Shown here: piece after piece, positions 24,969 through 36,340 of the stretch | Layout of the letters: every line of letters starts with the position of its first letter | How positions within the stretch are numbered: the stretch's first letter is position 1 | NCBI RefSeq assembly: GCF_028453695.1 | Contig: NC_135777.1 | Span: forward strand, 19,829,714 to 19,893,713 | Origin: Augochlora pura | Lineage: Eukaryota > Arthropoda > Insecta > Hymenoptera > Halictidae | Direction: 5' to 3' | DNA length: 64,000 nt | Notes under the pieces: generated by a model | What the model was told of the DNA's origin: nothing | Database searches by the model: none | The model's input: only the letters and a program-made list of their open reading frames with translations | Position numbers and translations under genes: made by a program

Positions 24969-26990
24969 TCGCGTTTTTACCATTTCTTTAACAACAGAAG
25001 CAAAACATACCAAAAATGTCACCTCCTCATATTTAAAAAACCTTCTGAACGACCACAAATGCCACCGATCGTAAAACAATTTCACTAAAATAATCATTGA
25101 AATCTAATAAAACAACGTGCGACACTATCGCATGAAGTTGTTAAACGTAATGAAATAAATTGATTTGACGGCTAATAAAACCGGCTTAAAATCCGACGGC
25201 TATAAATTCTCGGCTTAACTGAACATGTGAAAGTTTGTCGGTGCCCTATAACAGGAACCGGGGTAGAAGCGAGGTTTACAAGTGCCATAAATAAATTCAG
25301 GGCGAAAATCGGTGAACCGAAACCGCGAAAATTACTGTTTCGCCGTTGTGGCGACAAAGAGTTGTCCGGGCACCGATCTCTCTCCCGAGCTATGACATTC
25401 CTCCCTTTTGTCTAATTGTGCTCGTTTCCCCCGTTTCGTGGAAATAGCCCCAAATAAAATTCGACCGGCGCGCGCCTGTGCAACGGGATCTCGGAGTAAC
25501 TGTGCGGCCAGGAAATTTACGACGGGAGAGTTTTTGGTAGCATCGTCCCGTCTCGCCGGCTTTCCCGCGCGAACGAAACTCGTCCGAATCGGGAGCTGCG
25601 ATTTCCGTCCGCCCACCACCGTTCGCATTCGCCTACCTGCTTCCCCGAATCTTGGTAAACGTTCCGTTAGCGAGCACCGCAGGATCAAAAGTCAGACGTC
25701 GTTTTTTTTTTCGCGTGACCGAACTGCGAGACACCGCTGCTTTCCGTTTCGTAGATGCAACCGATAAAACGGTCGCTGTGTTTCAGGTAGCCGCTTCCAC
25801 GAACCTGTCAGAAAAATATCGGAAAACTTTCTCGGTAAGACATTACACGTTACGTCTCTTATACTAACGAGGTCTCTGAATTTTCGGCGAAATTCGAGCG
25901 AACATCGAAAGTGGCAATATCCGGCGTGCAATGAATCTTTGGAATGGTATTCGAGCATTCTGCAGGAGAAAGCAGTTTTACGGTTCAAATTACGGTCCGC
26001 TCGATATCAATTAAGATCCGTGCGTGCGAAAGGGTTGCAATATACAGGGGACGGATGGTCAACATTGACTGCGCGGAGTCATTGTTCTACCGGTAGGCTG
26101 GGAACGACGATTTATTTGGGTATTTACCAGAATTTTAGTAATCCCATTTATCTAAATGCTCCTCCTTATTGCCGCAGCATGTCGTTTTCGAGGTACGCCC
26201 CGCGCGACCCCTTTCACGGTTCCGTAAAATCGCCGACCGAAAAGGTCTGAAAAACTGTTCCAGCCGGTACGGCCAGCCTGCCTTCGGGGTTACTGCAGTA
26301 CTTAAGGACACGTTTGTTCTTTCGCCATGGCGGGTATTGTAGCGACCGTGCTCGAGCAGAAGCCAAGCGGTGGCTCTAAACCACGTACCGTTGCAAATGC
26401 CGCAGAGAATATTCTCCGGGCAACGGCTCGCTCTGCGGGAGCGTCCGAAAGGGCTGCTCTCCGATGCCGGAAACTTTAAAGCCTCAATCGCTCGAACAAT
26501 TTGTCTACGTCCAATTTGCCCCGTCGTTTCGACGACGCGATCCGCAAACGCTCGTCAAAATGCTGCAGACAATCTGCGCCGTGATAGTCACCCTTCGAGC
26601 TTTTTGTCATTATGGATGGTCGAAATTTGATATTTTTGAAGCTATTCACAACTGGATGTTGACAGAATTGTAATTATGGAAATATGGATTTCCTGCATCC
26701 GTCGGCAAAAATTAATATTAATTCTCAATTTTAGAGGTTTCTCAATTTTAAATTATTAAAACAATTAAGAAATTATTTTATTAATAATATTATTATTTGA
26801 CCAAGTACCGTAAGATTAAAGAAGATACAGCGTTTCTACATTTCAACTTTTCATAGAATTTGCTGTCTTTCTTGCGATTGTTAATAGCTGATGTCTACCT
26901 GCGATCCCAGGAAGGACAACAGACTATAGAAGAACTAGGATTATATATATATGTTTATATATATTTATATAAATATTTTGTATAGTGCAT
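24969..26990. other. intergenic block with CpG-rich core
   Basis: CpG-rich from about 25290 to 26600 with several overlapping frames of 70-120 codons (25332-26250). None carries a recognisable motif. The flanks are AT-rich. Confidence 0.45.
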
Positions 26991-27052
26991 CCTTTCCCTT
27001 TTGTTAGACAATATACCCCAGTTAAATTTATTGTTCGGTAGGTAGGGAAAGG
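26991..27052 (+). other. 62-nt imperfect hairpin, pre-miRNA-like shape
   Basis: CCTTTCCCT (26991-26999) pairs perfectly with AGGGAAAGG (27044-27052). After an internal loop, GACAATA pairs with TATTGTTC across one bulge. The terminal loop is about 15 bases. Size and shape are those of a small insect miRNA precursor, but no known insect miRNA I checked by eye matches either arm. It could equally be a chance foldback. Confidence 0.2.
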
Positions 27053-27404
27053 TTTCCAACAGGTACGAGCCTAATTTTAGCTAATCCTTTCAGTTATTTG
27101 CATTGCAGACGAATCTGTTTGTCATGAACTTTCAATGATCCCTCAATAGAGATGTATAGAACTTTCAAATATTTAGGAAAGGTTTATAGTGATGAAAGCT
27201 AGTATTTCACTTTCAATTGATTTTCACGTCCAGTAATCTTCTAGTGGACGAAACAATTTCCTTGTTTATATGGTTCCTTCTGACAAAGTTTACATTATTA
27301 GGAATTTGTATAAAAATCCTACACATTACAATTAGAAACTTAGAATAAACTAAACGGAAACAGTTTCCAGTAAAATACAGAACACGATAGAATATTTCTG
27401 ATGC
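27053..27404. other. AT-rich intergenic stretch
   Basis: No open frame, repeat or RNA gene was recognised. Confidence 0.55.
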
Positions 27405-27725
27405 AGGAAAATAAAATATTGTCTAATATATGCATTTAATGAGGATATAATAATTATATATGATAAATAAAGAACCCGAGCTAATAATGCAGAAAATTCA
27501 GAACAAAAGTATAATTATAACCTCTGCCATTTGAAATAAATTCTAAAAAATCGCAGCAGCAATATACATTATTTCGCTATATGCATTTAATATGAATATA
27601 ATCATTTTCCATGCGACAAATAAAGAGCCCAAGCGAAGAGTTAAGAGAATTGAGGACAAAAGTATAATTGTAACCTCTGCCATTTAAAATGAATTCTGAA
27701 AAATCGGAGAAGCAATATGCATTAT
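27405..27725. repeat. tandem duplication of a ~152-bp AT-rich unit
   Basis: Landmarks TATATGCATTTAAT (27427 and 27578), AAATAAAGA-CCC, and GTATAATTATAACCTCTGCC (27509) versus GTATAATTGTAACCTCTGCC (27662) recur at 151-153 bases. The right half of each unit ends in AATATACATTATTTCGC or AATATGCATTATTTCGC. Divergence is moderate. Confidence 0.8.
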
Positions 27726-28989
27726 TTCGCGGACGTGCCCGCGCGAATCTAATATTCCCGGCTCGGCGACCGCAAGCAGTAAAATCAGTATGCGAGATTC
27801 ATAGCGCGGTCAACACGGAGAAAGGTGCGTAAAATTTTTCGGGTCATAGGTCAGGGGTTGTCTCGGGGAAACTTTTGCGCCGGGGCACAGCGCGTTTCAG
27901 CGTCGTTTTTCCGCGAAACGTAAATGGGTATTCGCGACACGACCGTCTCGTACGGGGTCGCGGCGGTCGTCAACGGGTTCTGGGAAGCGTTGAAATCGCG
28001 AACGGTTGGACGCGATTTCGCCGGCCGTGGCGACAAGCGATTGCGATATTGGCGCCGCGGACACGGTTCTCTACTTCGCCGCTTCCCCTGATCTACAACA
28101 TCGTAATACTGGAATTTACAAGTGGAGACCGGTGTCCGTCCCGTTTCCGAACGCGCGCCACGCTAAAACGTTTCCGCCCTGCCTCCATTGTTACAGCGAT
28201 CCCCATCGACCGACATTATCGTGTCTTCATTATTTCCAGCGGGAATCGCTTTATGGCGTTCCCAACGGCGAACTTATCCCACAGAATCGCGCTGGTCGGT
28301 TTATTTTAATTGCACGTCATCCCTTTTTCATCTCTGTCGCGCTATTAAAAAGTCAATCGCGTGAATGGAAGCGGGGACCAGCTACAATAAATATTTACGA
28401 ACCCTGGAGTGCTTGCTTCGATTATCCCTCGACTTGTAAATAAAAATGGAGCAATTAGCAAGGTGCCTCAGTTAGGAGGATGTGGTAGGCGCCACTGTGC
28501 GGGACGAAGAATCCTCAATAAACGTATTAACCTGTTACGCTTAACCTATGCGAGTAATAAGTGTAATAAATAATATTCAGATAAATATCTGTAATAAATA
28601 TTTTTCTGTATCGATTAAATCAGAATTTCTTTTTTATGAAACAATAATATATATTCGTCGTAATATTGTTAATTAAAATAGTCGCTTCGATGTGTTTGCT
28701 AAGGTTTGTTTTCAGTCATAGCAAGGCAGCTTCGAAGATTTCATCGGCGCGTATTTATGCAGTAACTGCTTCGTCCTCGCGGTAACAACTTTCTATTAAA
28801 TGCGACTACTCGCGAGATATGGAAGAAAAATATTATCTTGGAACACGGCGTTACTTCTACGATACCTCGGTATATGTTGCAACTTGAATTAACGAGATAT
28901 AAACAATTAAAACTGACGGCTGGTAGCGCTATACTTGTCCGTGAGCAATCTTTGAAATATTGTTAGACATAGTTTCTTCCGTACGTTTG
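27726..28989. other. intergenic block, CpG-rich then AT-rich
   Basis: CpG-rich to about 28400 with two overlapping plus frames (27875-28309 and 28006-28443) that share no family features. AT-rich after that. A TTAACC end-like sequence near 28530 may be a very decayed MITE end, but I could not support it. Confidence 0.45.
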
Positions 28990-29274
28990 CACATTCTGTA
29001 AATAGATAACCAAGTTGCTCATTCTGTAAATAAGTGATCAAATTGCATATTCTGTTAGTAAATAATCAAATTGCACATTTTGTAAGTAAGTAATAAAATT
29101 GCACATTCTGTAAATAAGTAATCAAATTGCACATTTTCTAAATAAGTAATCAAATTGCATATTCTGTAAATAGATAATCAAATTGCGTATTCAGTAAACA
29201 GATAGTCAAATTGCACATTTTATAAATAAGTAATTAAATTGCATATTCTGTAAACAGATAATTAAATTCAAAAT
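28990..29274. repeat. 28-bp minisatellite, about 10 copies
   Basis: The unit is CACATTCTGTAAATAAGTAA followed by TCAAATTG. Starts at 28990, 29018, 29102 and 29130 fit an exact 28-base period. Units vary (GCATATTCTG, AGATAATC and similar). There are no unique spacers, so this is a head-to-tail minisatellite and not a CRISPR-like array. Confidence 0.9.
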
Positions 29275-30263
29275 TTAATTCTGTCTCTATAAAAAAAAGA
29301 ACAAAAAGGAGAAATGATTCAAGAGACGAACTCAATTTCCGGAAAAAATATCCATAAAATACTTCCAACAATGATACACATAATTTCATCTCAGGAAACT
29401 ATGAAAATTTTATTCTGTGCGTCAGTATCACTAAGAGCGAGCTGCAAAGCAGCTGATCTCTTTCGCCGCAGATTATTTGAATTTTCCAAGCATGTAAAAG
29501 TTCGTGATCGGTCCGAAGCCGACGAAAACAAAGCGTAGGATCTCGAGAGCTCGTTACAAGCGCCCGGAACACCCCTTCCACTCCTCGTAACTCAGCGTCG
29601 CCTTTAGTGTTGACAATTTCACGGTGGCCTAACAGCGGAGAGCATCTTCTTTCTCCGATTTTCGTTCGGATGTACGGCGCCCCGCCCACTACCCTGCCAC
29701 ACCCTAAGATTCCTGTCCGGACAATTTTCTGACGGATCCCATTTAAATTGGGATTAACGTGCCCCACCTTTCCGCATCGCCGGCCGGGGCAATGACAAAT
29801 TTAGCGATGTTTGCTTTTGGCAAAAAGGGGAGCTTAGAAGGTGGCCCGGCGTCCCGCCGCGCGAACGGATTGCTCGGTTTCGTTACGGTCAATCTGCGGA
29901 TTAACGGCGGACCAGCTTGCCCGGCTAACCAGATTGCTGGTTAAAGTCCCCGAGATGAGATTCCGGTTGCGATACTCTACGCGCGCAACCTTTGTAAGTG
30001 GATAACATTGGGCCGGTCGAGGATTAAGGGAGGCGGCCCGCTTAAACGAATCAGTGCTCATAGAATTCCGGCCGGCCGTTCTTTCGCGCGAGCTCTTCTT
30101 AAAAAGAGAAGGTGTCGCTTATCTTGACCGGCTCCTCTTTTCTTTTACTATCTTTCAGCGATCTAGGGAAAAAATTAGGAGAGAAATGAATCGCAGATAT
30201 GCATTTAATATTTTGACGTACCATTTTCTTTTGATCAATTGTTGTAGGCACAAATGAAGCAGA
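29275..30263. other. intergenic block, no gene seen
   Basis: CpG-rich at about 29430-30120 with opposing frames (29399-29767 minus, 29759-29944 plus) lacking domains. Confidence 0.45.
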
Positions 30264-30349
30264 TTTTAGTTTTAGGTTTAATTTTAGTTTTAGGTTTAAT
30301 TTTAGTTTTAGGTTTAGTTTTAATTTTAGGTTTAATTTTCATTTTAGCT
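30264..30349. repeat. 18-bp tandem repeat, about 4.8 copies
   Basis: TTTTAGTTTTAGGTTTAA repeats at 30264, 30282, 30300 and 30318, with a partial unit from 30336. The open frame across it (30254-30454) encodes a LVLGLI-type repeat only because the period is divisible by three, so it is not a gene. Confidence 0.95.
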
Positions 30350-31922
30350 TCTATTTACATAGTATTCCATCTTGTTGCATCCATCTCACTTTGCCTCGAT
30401 TATTCTGCGCTTTTTGACACCCATCGCGTGTCTCGCTCGTTCATAGTTGCATAAATAATACATACACATATCTATCAAAAGACAGCTAAACGCGTTAGAT
30501 GTACTCCTAGTCAAAATGGCGTCCACGGGGAGCGAAACGGTGACGGAAGTCAGGAGGCGTTGTTTGTTCGCAATTGGGCTAGTTCGAGCCCTAGTATCCT
30601 GGAAATTGGGGCTAACAGGAAGGGATCATTTCTGCCAATAAGGGAAACGCGTTCACCCTACTTCTGCGAGGGCGTTGACATGATGGATGGGTTGGTGGGA
30701 ATTTCTTTCTATGCTTTCCTCAGTGACTTCTTCTGAGCAAAGGACAGCGTGATTAAAGAGATATTTTACAAAATGTTATTTAATCCTCCGCAAAGTAATT
30801 TTTAATTAAGGGAGAAATTGTATCTTTATTTAAACATGTATTAAGGCTAAAATGGAAATTTGTAGGAAGATTAGTGGCATGATTAGTAGTTCGTAGATAT
30901 TTGTATATTTATGGTAGATGAGAATTTACAAAATAGAAGGGAATGAATTTTTGTTTTATAACTGATGAATGAAATTATTTTTAATCTTGATTATTTATTA
31001 TTAATCTAAATGTTTACATCCGAATGGCCGGTCTTAAAACGTTAAGGTCAACTAAAGTTCCTTTTCTATTAATAAAAATCCACGATTTCATTTACGAGCG
31101 ATTAAAAATTGTTATTTATCCAACGAAACGAAAACATCCGCATTAAAACGATATCAAAGAACACGAAAATAAAGAAAGTATTCGAATGAATAACTCTACC
31201 GAAAGTGCAATAAATTCTAAGATATAAATTACGCGGTAATAAAAATAGCAATAAAACAGGTAGTCTAGAATCGTACCGCGTCCGAGAAACAGTACTCGGA
31301 ATATTCGCACCATCTACCGAACTCGCTTTACCCTTGCCATCGAGTCCCTTTTTCAACCCTTTCCCTAGACGAGCCGATCCATCCGCAGGTCTGGCTACGT
31401 TTCCTTCTTTTATGGTACGGTAGGCAACTTGTCCGCATGTGGGTGACCGCATGATACTGGAAATATTTCGTAAACGGCTTCGAAGCGCTCGTAAATCAAC
31501 GGAGTATTGCCAGCATCTCGAGTACCGTAACATTTCTGCTGAAACCCGGGTCCGGGATTCGTGCGTTGCGAAACATTCTAACGCGAACCGTTCCTCCCGG
31601 CCGGTGCGTATTTATTGGAGGTGGGCGTGTACCAGTGGTATTATATTCGAATCGGTTCGGGATGAGTTCTCGCCGGGTTTGGACGAGGACCATGCACTTT
31701 GGATGCCAGGGAAGTTGCACGCCCACCCCCGGTAAGTACGATTCGTATCATCTTTCAGGATTACTGCAATTAGGCGTTTTAAATGCGGCTGATACGCTTC
31801 AGAAATGTTTTGGTAATTCTTGAGAATAAAAATATGGAAAATGATATTATTTAATTATTATATAATTGCTATATACTGTTGATCGTAACACGTCTTTATA
31901 GAAATATGAAGCCATTTATATC
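30350..31922. other. intergenic block with small unassigned ORFs
   Basis: A 41-codon frame at 30516-30641 starts in a favourable context (AAAATGG) with MASTGSETVTEV. It has no visible donor and no family I recognise. GC-rich DNA at 31290-31740 holds overlapping frames on both strands and a donor-like CCG|GTAAGT at 31728/31729. The rest is AT-rich. Confidence 0.4.
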
Positions 31923-31926
31923 TTAA

Positions 31927-32115
31927 CCTCTTGCACTATGTTACGCTGATTATTACTTATTTAACCATAATACTGTCTTTAATAGGACTAGATAATTTTG
32001 TCTTTTGCACTGCCTTTATTTACTTCCATTTCGTGACTTTGATAACAGAGAAATTCAATTTTATTTCGATTTAGAAGGAATTGATAATATTCATATTTAT
32101 TAGATCTAGCATTGA
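31927..32115. mobile_element. TTAA MITE copy, left end present
   Basis: TTAA at 31923-31926 is followed by CCTCTTGCACTATGTTACGC. The interior TTTATTTACTTCCATTTCGT through GATAACAGAGAAATTC matches the 37.6-kb copy in the same orientation. The right end is not recognisable beyond about 32115. Confidence 0.6.
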
Positions 32116-32274
32116 ATTTTTATTTATTATTAAATTAATTTCTCTTAAATTAATACTAGTGTTAATATCCAGATGATTTGATCATTTCCATTGGTATTTA
32201 ACAATAACTTTTCAATTACTAACAGTCACATTTCTTCTGTTCAATGCTTTTCACCGAACCTTTATTTTTTACAG

Positions 32275-32506
32275 GAAACCCATGGACATCAAAATTGTTT
32301 ATTTAGTTGTCGATATCCCCGACAGGGAAATACAGAATTGCACTTTTCCGCGACGCAATGTTATTAATACCACTGACACGATCGCGCGACGGGTGAATTT
32401 TATTCCGTCGAATAAAAATTCCGCAAACCGGAACAAGTCGCCGTGCGAACGAGAGCCGGCGACGACGATTGTTATAATTTTAGAGATGAAACGACGCAGA
32501 AGCTGA
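32275..32506 (+). other. possible exon with acceptor and 74-codon frame
   Basis: CCTTTATTTTTTACAG at 32259-32274 is a strong polypyrimidine tract and acceptor. Seven bases on, ATG at 32282 opens a 74-codon frame (MDIKIVYLVVDIPDREIQNC at the start) ending at TGA 32504-32506. I recognise no domain, and the opposite strand is also open here (32299-32511). It could be a terminal exon of a plus-strand gene, a small ORF, or chance. Confidence 0.2.
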
Positions 32507-32842
32507 CGCAACTACTCCCGCGCAGTAAAGTTGACAAGGCAAGGAGGAGACCTCGCGCAGCGCGCTTGAATAGTCGATTCAAGACCACGAAGCACCGATG
32601 TGATTTATAGTCGAGCGGCCGGATGCGGTGACTCCGAGGATCGCGCGTTTCGAATCGAATCGAGCGATCGTGGCCGCAAACGAGGATGAAAATTCGCGGA
32701 AGTGCGCGCGCGCGTTCCTGGCAGACCGCGCACGGATCAGCACGGTCTCAATGTGACCAATAAACGGATTTCCCTATTGTTTGCGAATTACTCGATTGCA
32801 AGACTCGCGAGAACTTTAAATGAAGTGGGGGAAGTAGATTAA

Positions 32843-33428
32843 CCCTTTACGCAAGAGTGGTGACATTGAAGCATCACTAAAATTACTCTATCAAGTTCTA
32901 AATAATTTTTATAGTAATAAAGTTTAGATTTAGAAAATTGTTAAAAGTGAAACTGTTGTTACGAATCATAGGAATTAATTTTTTTTTAGGATTTTTTTCA
33001 TTATACCGTTATGAAGGAAATTAGAATATAAAATGAGACATTGCTCAAAATAATAAAAGAAGAATAAAATTTCAATAAATCCTTTTTTATAGAGTATAAT
33101 TTATTTTATTATTTTGAATAACTTGCATGGTGGAATAAATATTCTTCTACCATTTAATAGCTTCGAAATTAGAAACAACACATACTATTATAAAAAGAAA
33201 AATTCATTGCATCATACATTGCGCCAATCTTAAAATCACAGCATTGCATACTTACCTATGCGCTTTAATTTGTATAAATTTATTTTCACATATTTACACA
33301 TTCAACATTGATATATAGCATTGCCAACCAAATGTAAAATTTTAAATAAAATAAGAAACTAATTACGACTACCTGCAACTTTTCTAGTTGGATTAAGATC
33401 TATCCCATAAAAGCCTAGCCCCAAAGAG
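32843..33428. mobile_element. long (586-bp) member of the TTAA MITE family
   Basis: TTAA at 32839-32842 is followed by CCCTTTACGCAAGAGTGGTG. The sub-terminal AAAGTTTAGATTTAGAAAAT and AGTGAAACTGTTGTTACGAA align with the 45.9-kb copy. A degenerate right end (AGCCTAGCCCCAAAGAG) abuts TTAA at 33429-33432. The left end is firm. The right end is weaker, and the extra length is AT-rich filler with no transposase frame. Confidence 0.5.
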
Positions 33429-33432
33429 TTAA

Positions 33433-34429
33433 AGCGTCGTATGAAGATGTTTGCCAACAGACGTAACTCGACGTAAGATCGCTGATCCTGTCTATTTTCG
33501 GCGGACAGGTCTCGTTTCGGCTCTTAGAGACATCGGAGAGCAACACGTTCCGCGAAAGGAGCTAACGAGAAGAAATCGTGGAGAAGACGTGGAACGGGGG
33601 AATCCGACGCGGGTTTCTTCATTTGTGAAACTGACACACGCCGATCGTTCGGTACATGTATCGTGGGCTAAGAATTAGTTCCTAACAGAACGATCGTATT
33701 TCTCGGCGTTCTACTTTCGTAAAGTAGTCTGGCTATCGCGAAATCTTGCGTTGGACACACGACGAATTTTTCGGATTTCGGCGAACGACCTCGTTCGAAC
33801 CACCGGGAATACGACCGTACGACCCGTTCGCCGAGCCGTTCCCGATAATGAGACGAAATCCTCGATTCCGGTGCTTGCTCGTTTGAATATTAAAATGTGC
33901 TTAGGAGCTGGCCGACGATTATTGGCCACTTCTGCTGATGAATTGGCGATAGGTGGATCTTGGAACGGCGTTTCCTAATTAGATGATAATCTGACTTGAT
34001 TTATTGGCCGATCGCGGTTTTAACGCGTCTATTACTGAAACGGATAGATACGGGAACCCCGTGGACGGTACGAATTCGAAGAATTATTTTCAATTGAGTT
34101 ATTTCATAGAACGAACGTGTCTAATTAAGCCGTGATATAATGCTGAATATGCTCGGGCCTCGATTATCCGAACTTCCGACAGCTGGATTCATACGATCGT
34201 TCGTGTATGATTTATCTGTGAATAAATCAATCAAAAATGATTCGTGAATAGTATTATTCATTGTGAAAAGCAATAAGCATTTAATCTAGCATTTAATGTA
34301 TTTCATTTAATTCTAGGAAGCATAAGGGAGAGTAAAAGAATTTTCAAAGAATTTTAAATGTGTATTTACGGCTGGCACTTGAATCTGTTATTTAATATCA
34401 TTGCACAAGTCAGTGCCAGACCTTAAATA
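33433..34429. other. intergenic block, no gene seen
   Basis: CpG-rich to about 34200 with opposing frames (33711-33978) and no domains, then AT-rich. Confidence 0.45.
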
Positions 34430-34615
34430 TTCTAATTATATATTATATTAAATATTATAATATTCTAGTTCTATATTATATTAAATATTATAATATTCTG
34501 GTTATATATAATATTATATTATATATTACAATAATCTAGTTATATATTATTTTATATACTATATGTTATAATATTTTAGTTATACATTATATTATATATT
34601 AAAATATTCCAGTTA
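34430..34615. repeat. AT-rich tandem repeat, 33-40-bp units
   Basis: A CTAGTTATATATTATATTA motif recurs at 34432, 34465, 34499, 34536 and about 34574, with spacings of 33, 34, 37 and 38 bases. Composition is nearly pure A/T. Confidence 0.75.
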
Positions 34616-35293
34616 ATAGTCTTAATAGTAATCGAATAAAAATTGAAAAAGTGAATTGTATAACACTGAATTTCGCTAATAAAATCAGGACTGTGTAACA
34701 GACCAGCAAACTAAAAATGAATTTCTAAAACCACGCGAATGACACCGTCATCCATAAATGTGCGACTTGGCTGTCAAAGTGTTAATCTTACCGAGGAATA
34801 GTAGATCTAAGGATAACGAGTAAAGAATACGGAAATTCGTGGAATAGGCTGGCGAACAGTTGCGATTAATTGGAGGTGGTCAGGGTCCGAGGACATACGC
34901 TTGCCTACAAGGGGACTAGATGTCCAATTGAAGACAAAACGGGCGACTCTCCGGCGCGCGAAACACGGGCCCGACACGGCTGCTACATAACCGCTCATAC
35001 CTTATCGCCGTAGAGGAATGCGTTCACATCGTCCATCTTCCGTCCAGTTTCTCCCGTTGCCGCGTGACCATCTTTGGCGTGGAATTCGTCGCGTGAAAAG
35101 AGAGCCACCGGATACGAGCGACCAGGGACGGTAACCAGGGACGCGTCTCCCAAAGAGAACCACGCGCTGGTTGCGACACCCGGCAACCACCCGACTTCCA
35201 TCCGTCGATACGATCTCCCGAGATTAATCGAGAGTTAGGAGCGTTTCTCCGACACCTAGCAAAAATATATCTCCGCGAAGAAGCCTCTCGGTT
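34616..35293. other. intergenic block, no gene seen
   Basis: AT-rich then CpG-rich from about 34790. Minus frames at 34807-35201 overlap each other and show no domain. Confidence 0.45.
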
Positions 35294-35339
35294 AGAAGAA
35301 GAAGAAGAAGAAGAAGAAGAAGAAGAAGAAGAGGAGAAG
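35294..35339. repeat. (GAA)n microsatellite
   Basis: About 13 AGA units followed by degenerate GGA/GAA sequence to about 35390. It produces the Leu and Glu runs in the crossing frames. Confidence 0.9.
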
Positions 35340-36160
35340 TAGGAGGTGGACGAGGCGGTGGAGGAGGAAGAGGTGGAAGAAGAGAGGTATCAATGCTTGG
35401 GCAATTCACGCACACAGGTGCGTCCCGTTAACGCGATTCCCTCCCCGTCCTGCCGGCTGTTCCTCGAAGCGATACGTCCTGGGCCTGGTGTGTCTTCCTC
35501 GGGCGTCTGTCGTAAGCTGGCCCAATTTCTATGGTGGCTCGCCTTATAAATCGCCTTGCCTTTTTTACGACCTTCGCATAAAGCGCTTGGACGAGTCCTC
35601 TCTCGCCAGAGGTAACGAGCACTCTTCTCTCCGTCTTCTCTTTTCACCTCTGCCCGTCCATCTTCCGACCCTCTCCCCCGCCAGCGCCGCGGCCCGGCCG
35701 ATCCGAACGAATTCGTGTGTTCCAGCTAGCGATGGGTCCAAAAACGTCGCAAACGGTATCGAAGCCGCGCGCGTGCCCCGGGTCAGATGTGTCTAATGCA
35801 GTCGATGGACGCGATGATAGGACGCGTACTCTGCTGGTGCATGTTTTCTGGGTAAGAGCATGCGCCGGAAGTGCATCGATGTTTGTTAGATTCTTTAACG
35901 CTATTAGAGCTCTGATACTTTAATTGGAGTTAAGGTTATGTCAAGGTGGATTTGTGTAATTTTTATTTATTTAGTTTTTATTGTAAGCGAGTGATTGATA
36001 TTATAAATTGAAGTGGCAAGCTGACGAAATAAATAAGGTTTTGTGTTTTTTGGTTCTGATGGTTTAATTCAATCAAAAAGTGTGCTTAAATAGTAAAGTA
36101 ATGCAAGTTCCTTTTAATATACACTGTCACCAATGTCTTTTATTATAACTTCAGTTTACT
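35340..36160. other. intergenic block, no gene seen
   Basis: CpG-rich to about 35860 with overlapping frames on both strands (35346-35923) and no domain, then AT-rich. Confidence 0.45.
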
Positions 36161-36340
36161 ATATCCTAAATGGAGATCTTTGATATAGTTATAATAATAA
36201 CTAGCATTTCTGAGAAAAATAACCATGATAAATTTTCTATTTAGAATATAGTTGAAATATACTATTACCTGCAACTATACTCTAAATGGAGACATTTATT
36301 ATGGTTTTAATAATAACTAGCATTTATGAGAAAAATAGTT
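36161..36340. repeat. two-copy tandem duplication, 116-bp period
   Basis: CTAAATGGAGATCTTTGATA at 36166 and CTAAATGGAGACATTTATTA at 36282 are each followed by TAATAATAACTAGCATTT and GAGAAAAATA. The second unit is cut short at about 36335. Confidence 0.8.

Noticed and set aside
28530..28700. TTAACCTGTTACGC, resembling the end of the 31.9-kb MITE copy
   Set aside because: The interior does not align convincingly and no right end is visible.
28990..29274. CRISPR-like array
   Set aside because: The 28-bp units are head to tail with no unique spacers, and the context is eukaryotic.
30254..30454. 66-codon frame with repeating LVLGLI, resembling a membrane peptide
   Set aside because: It is entirely explained by the 18-bp tandem repeat, whose period is a multiple of three.
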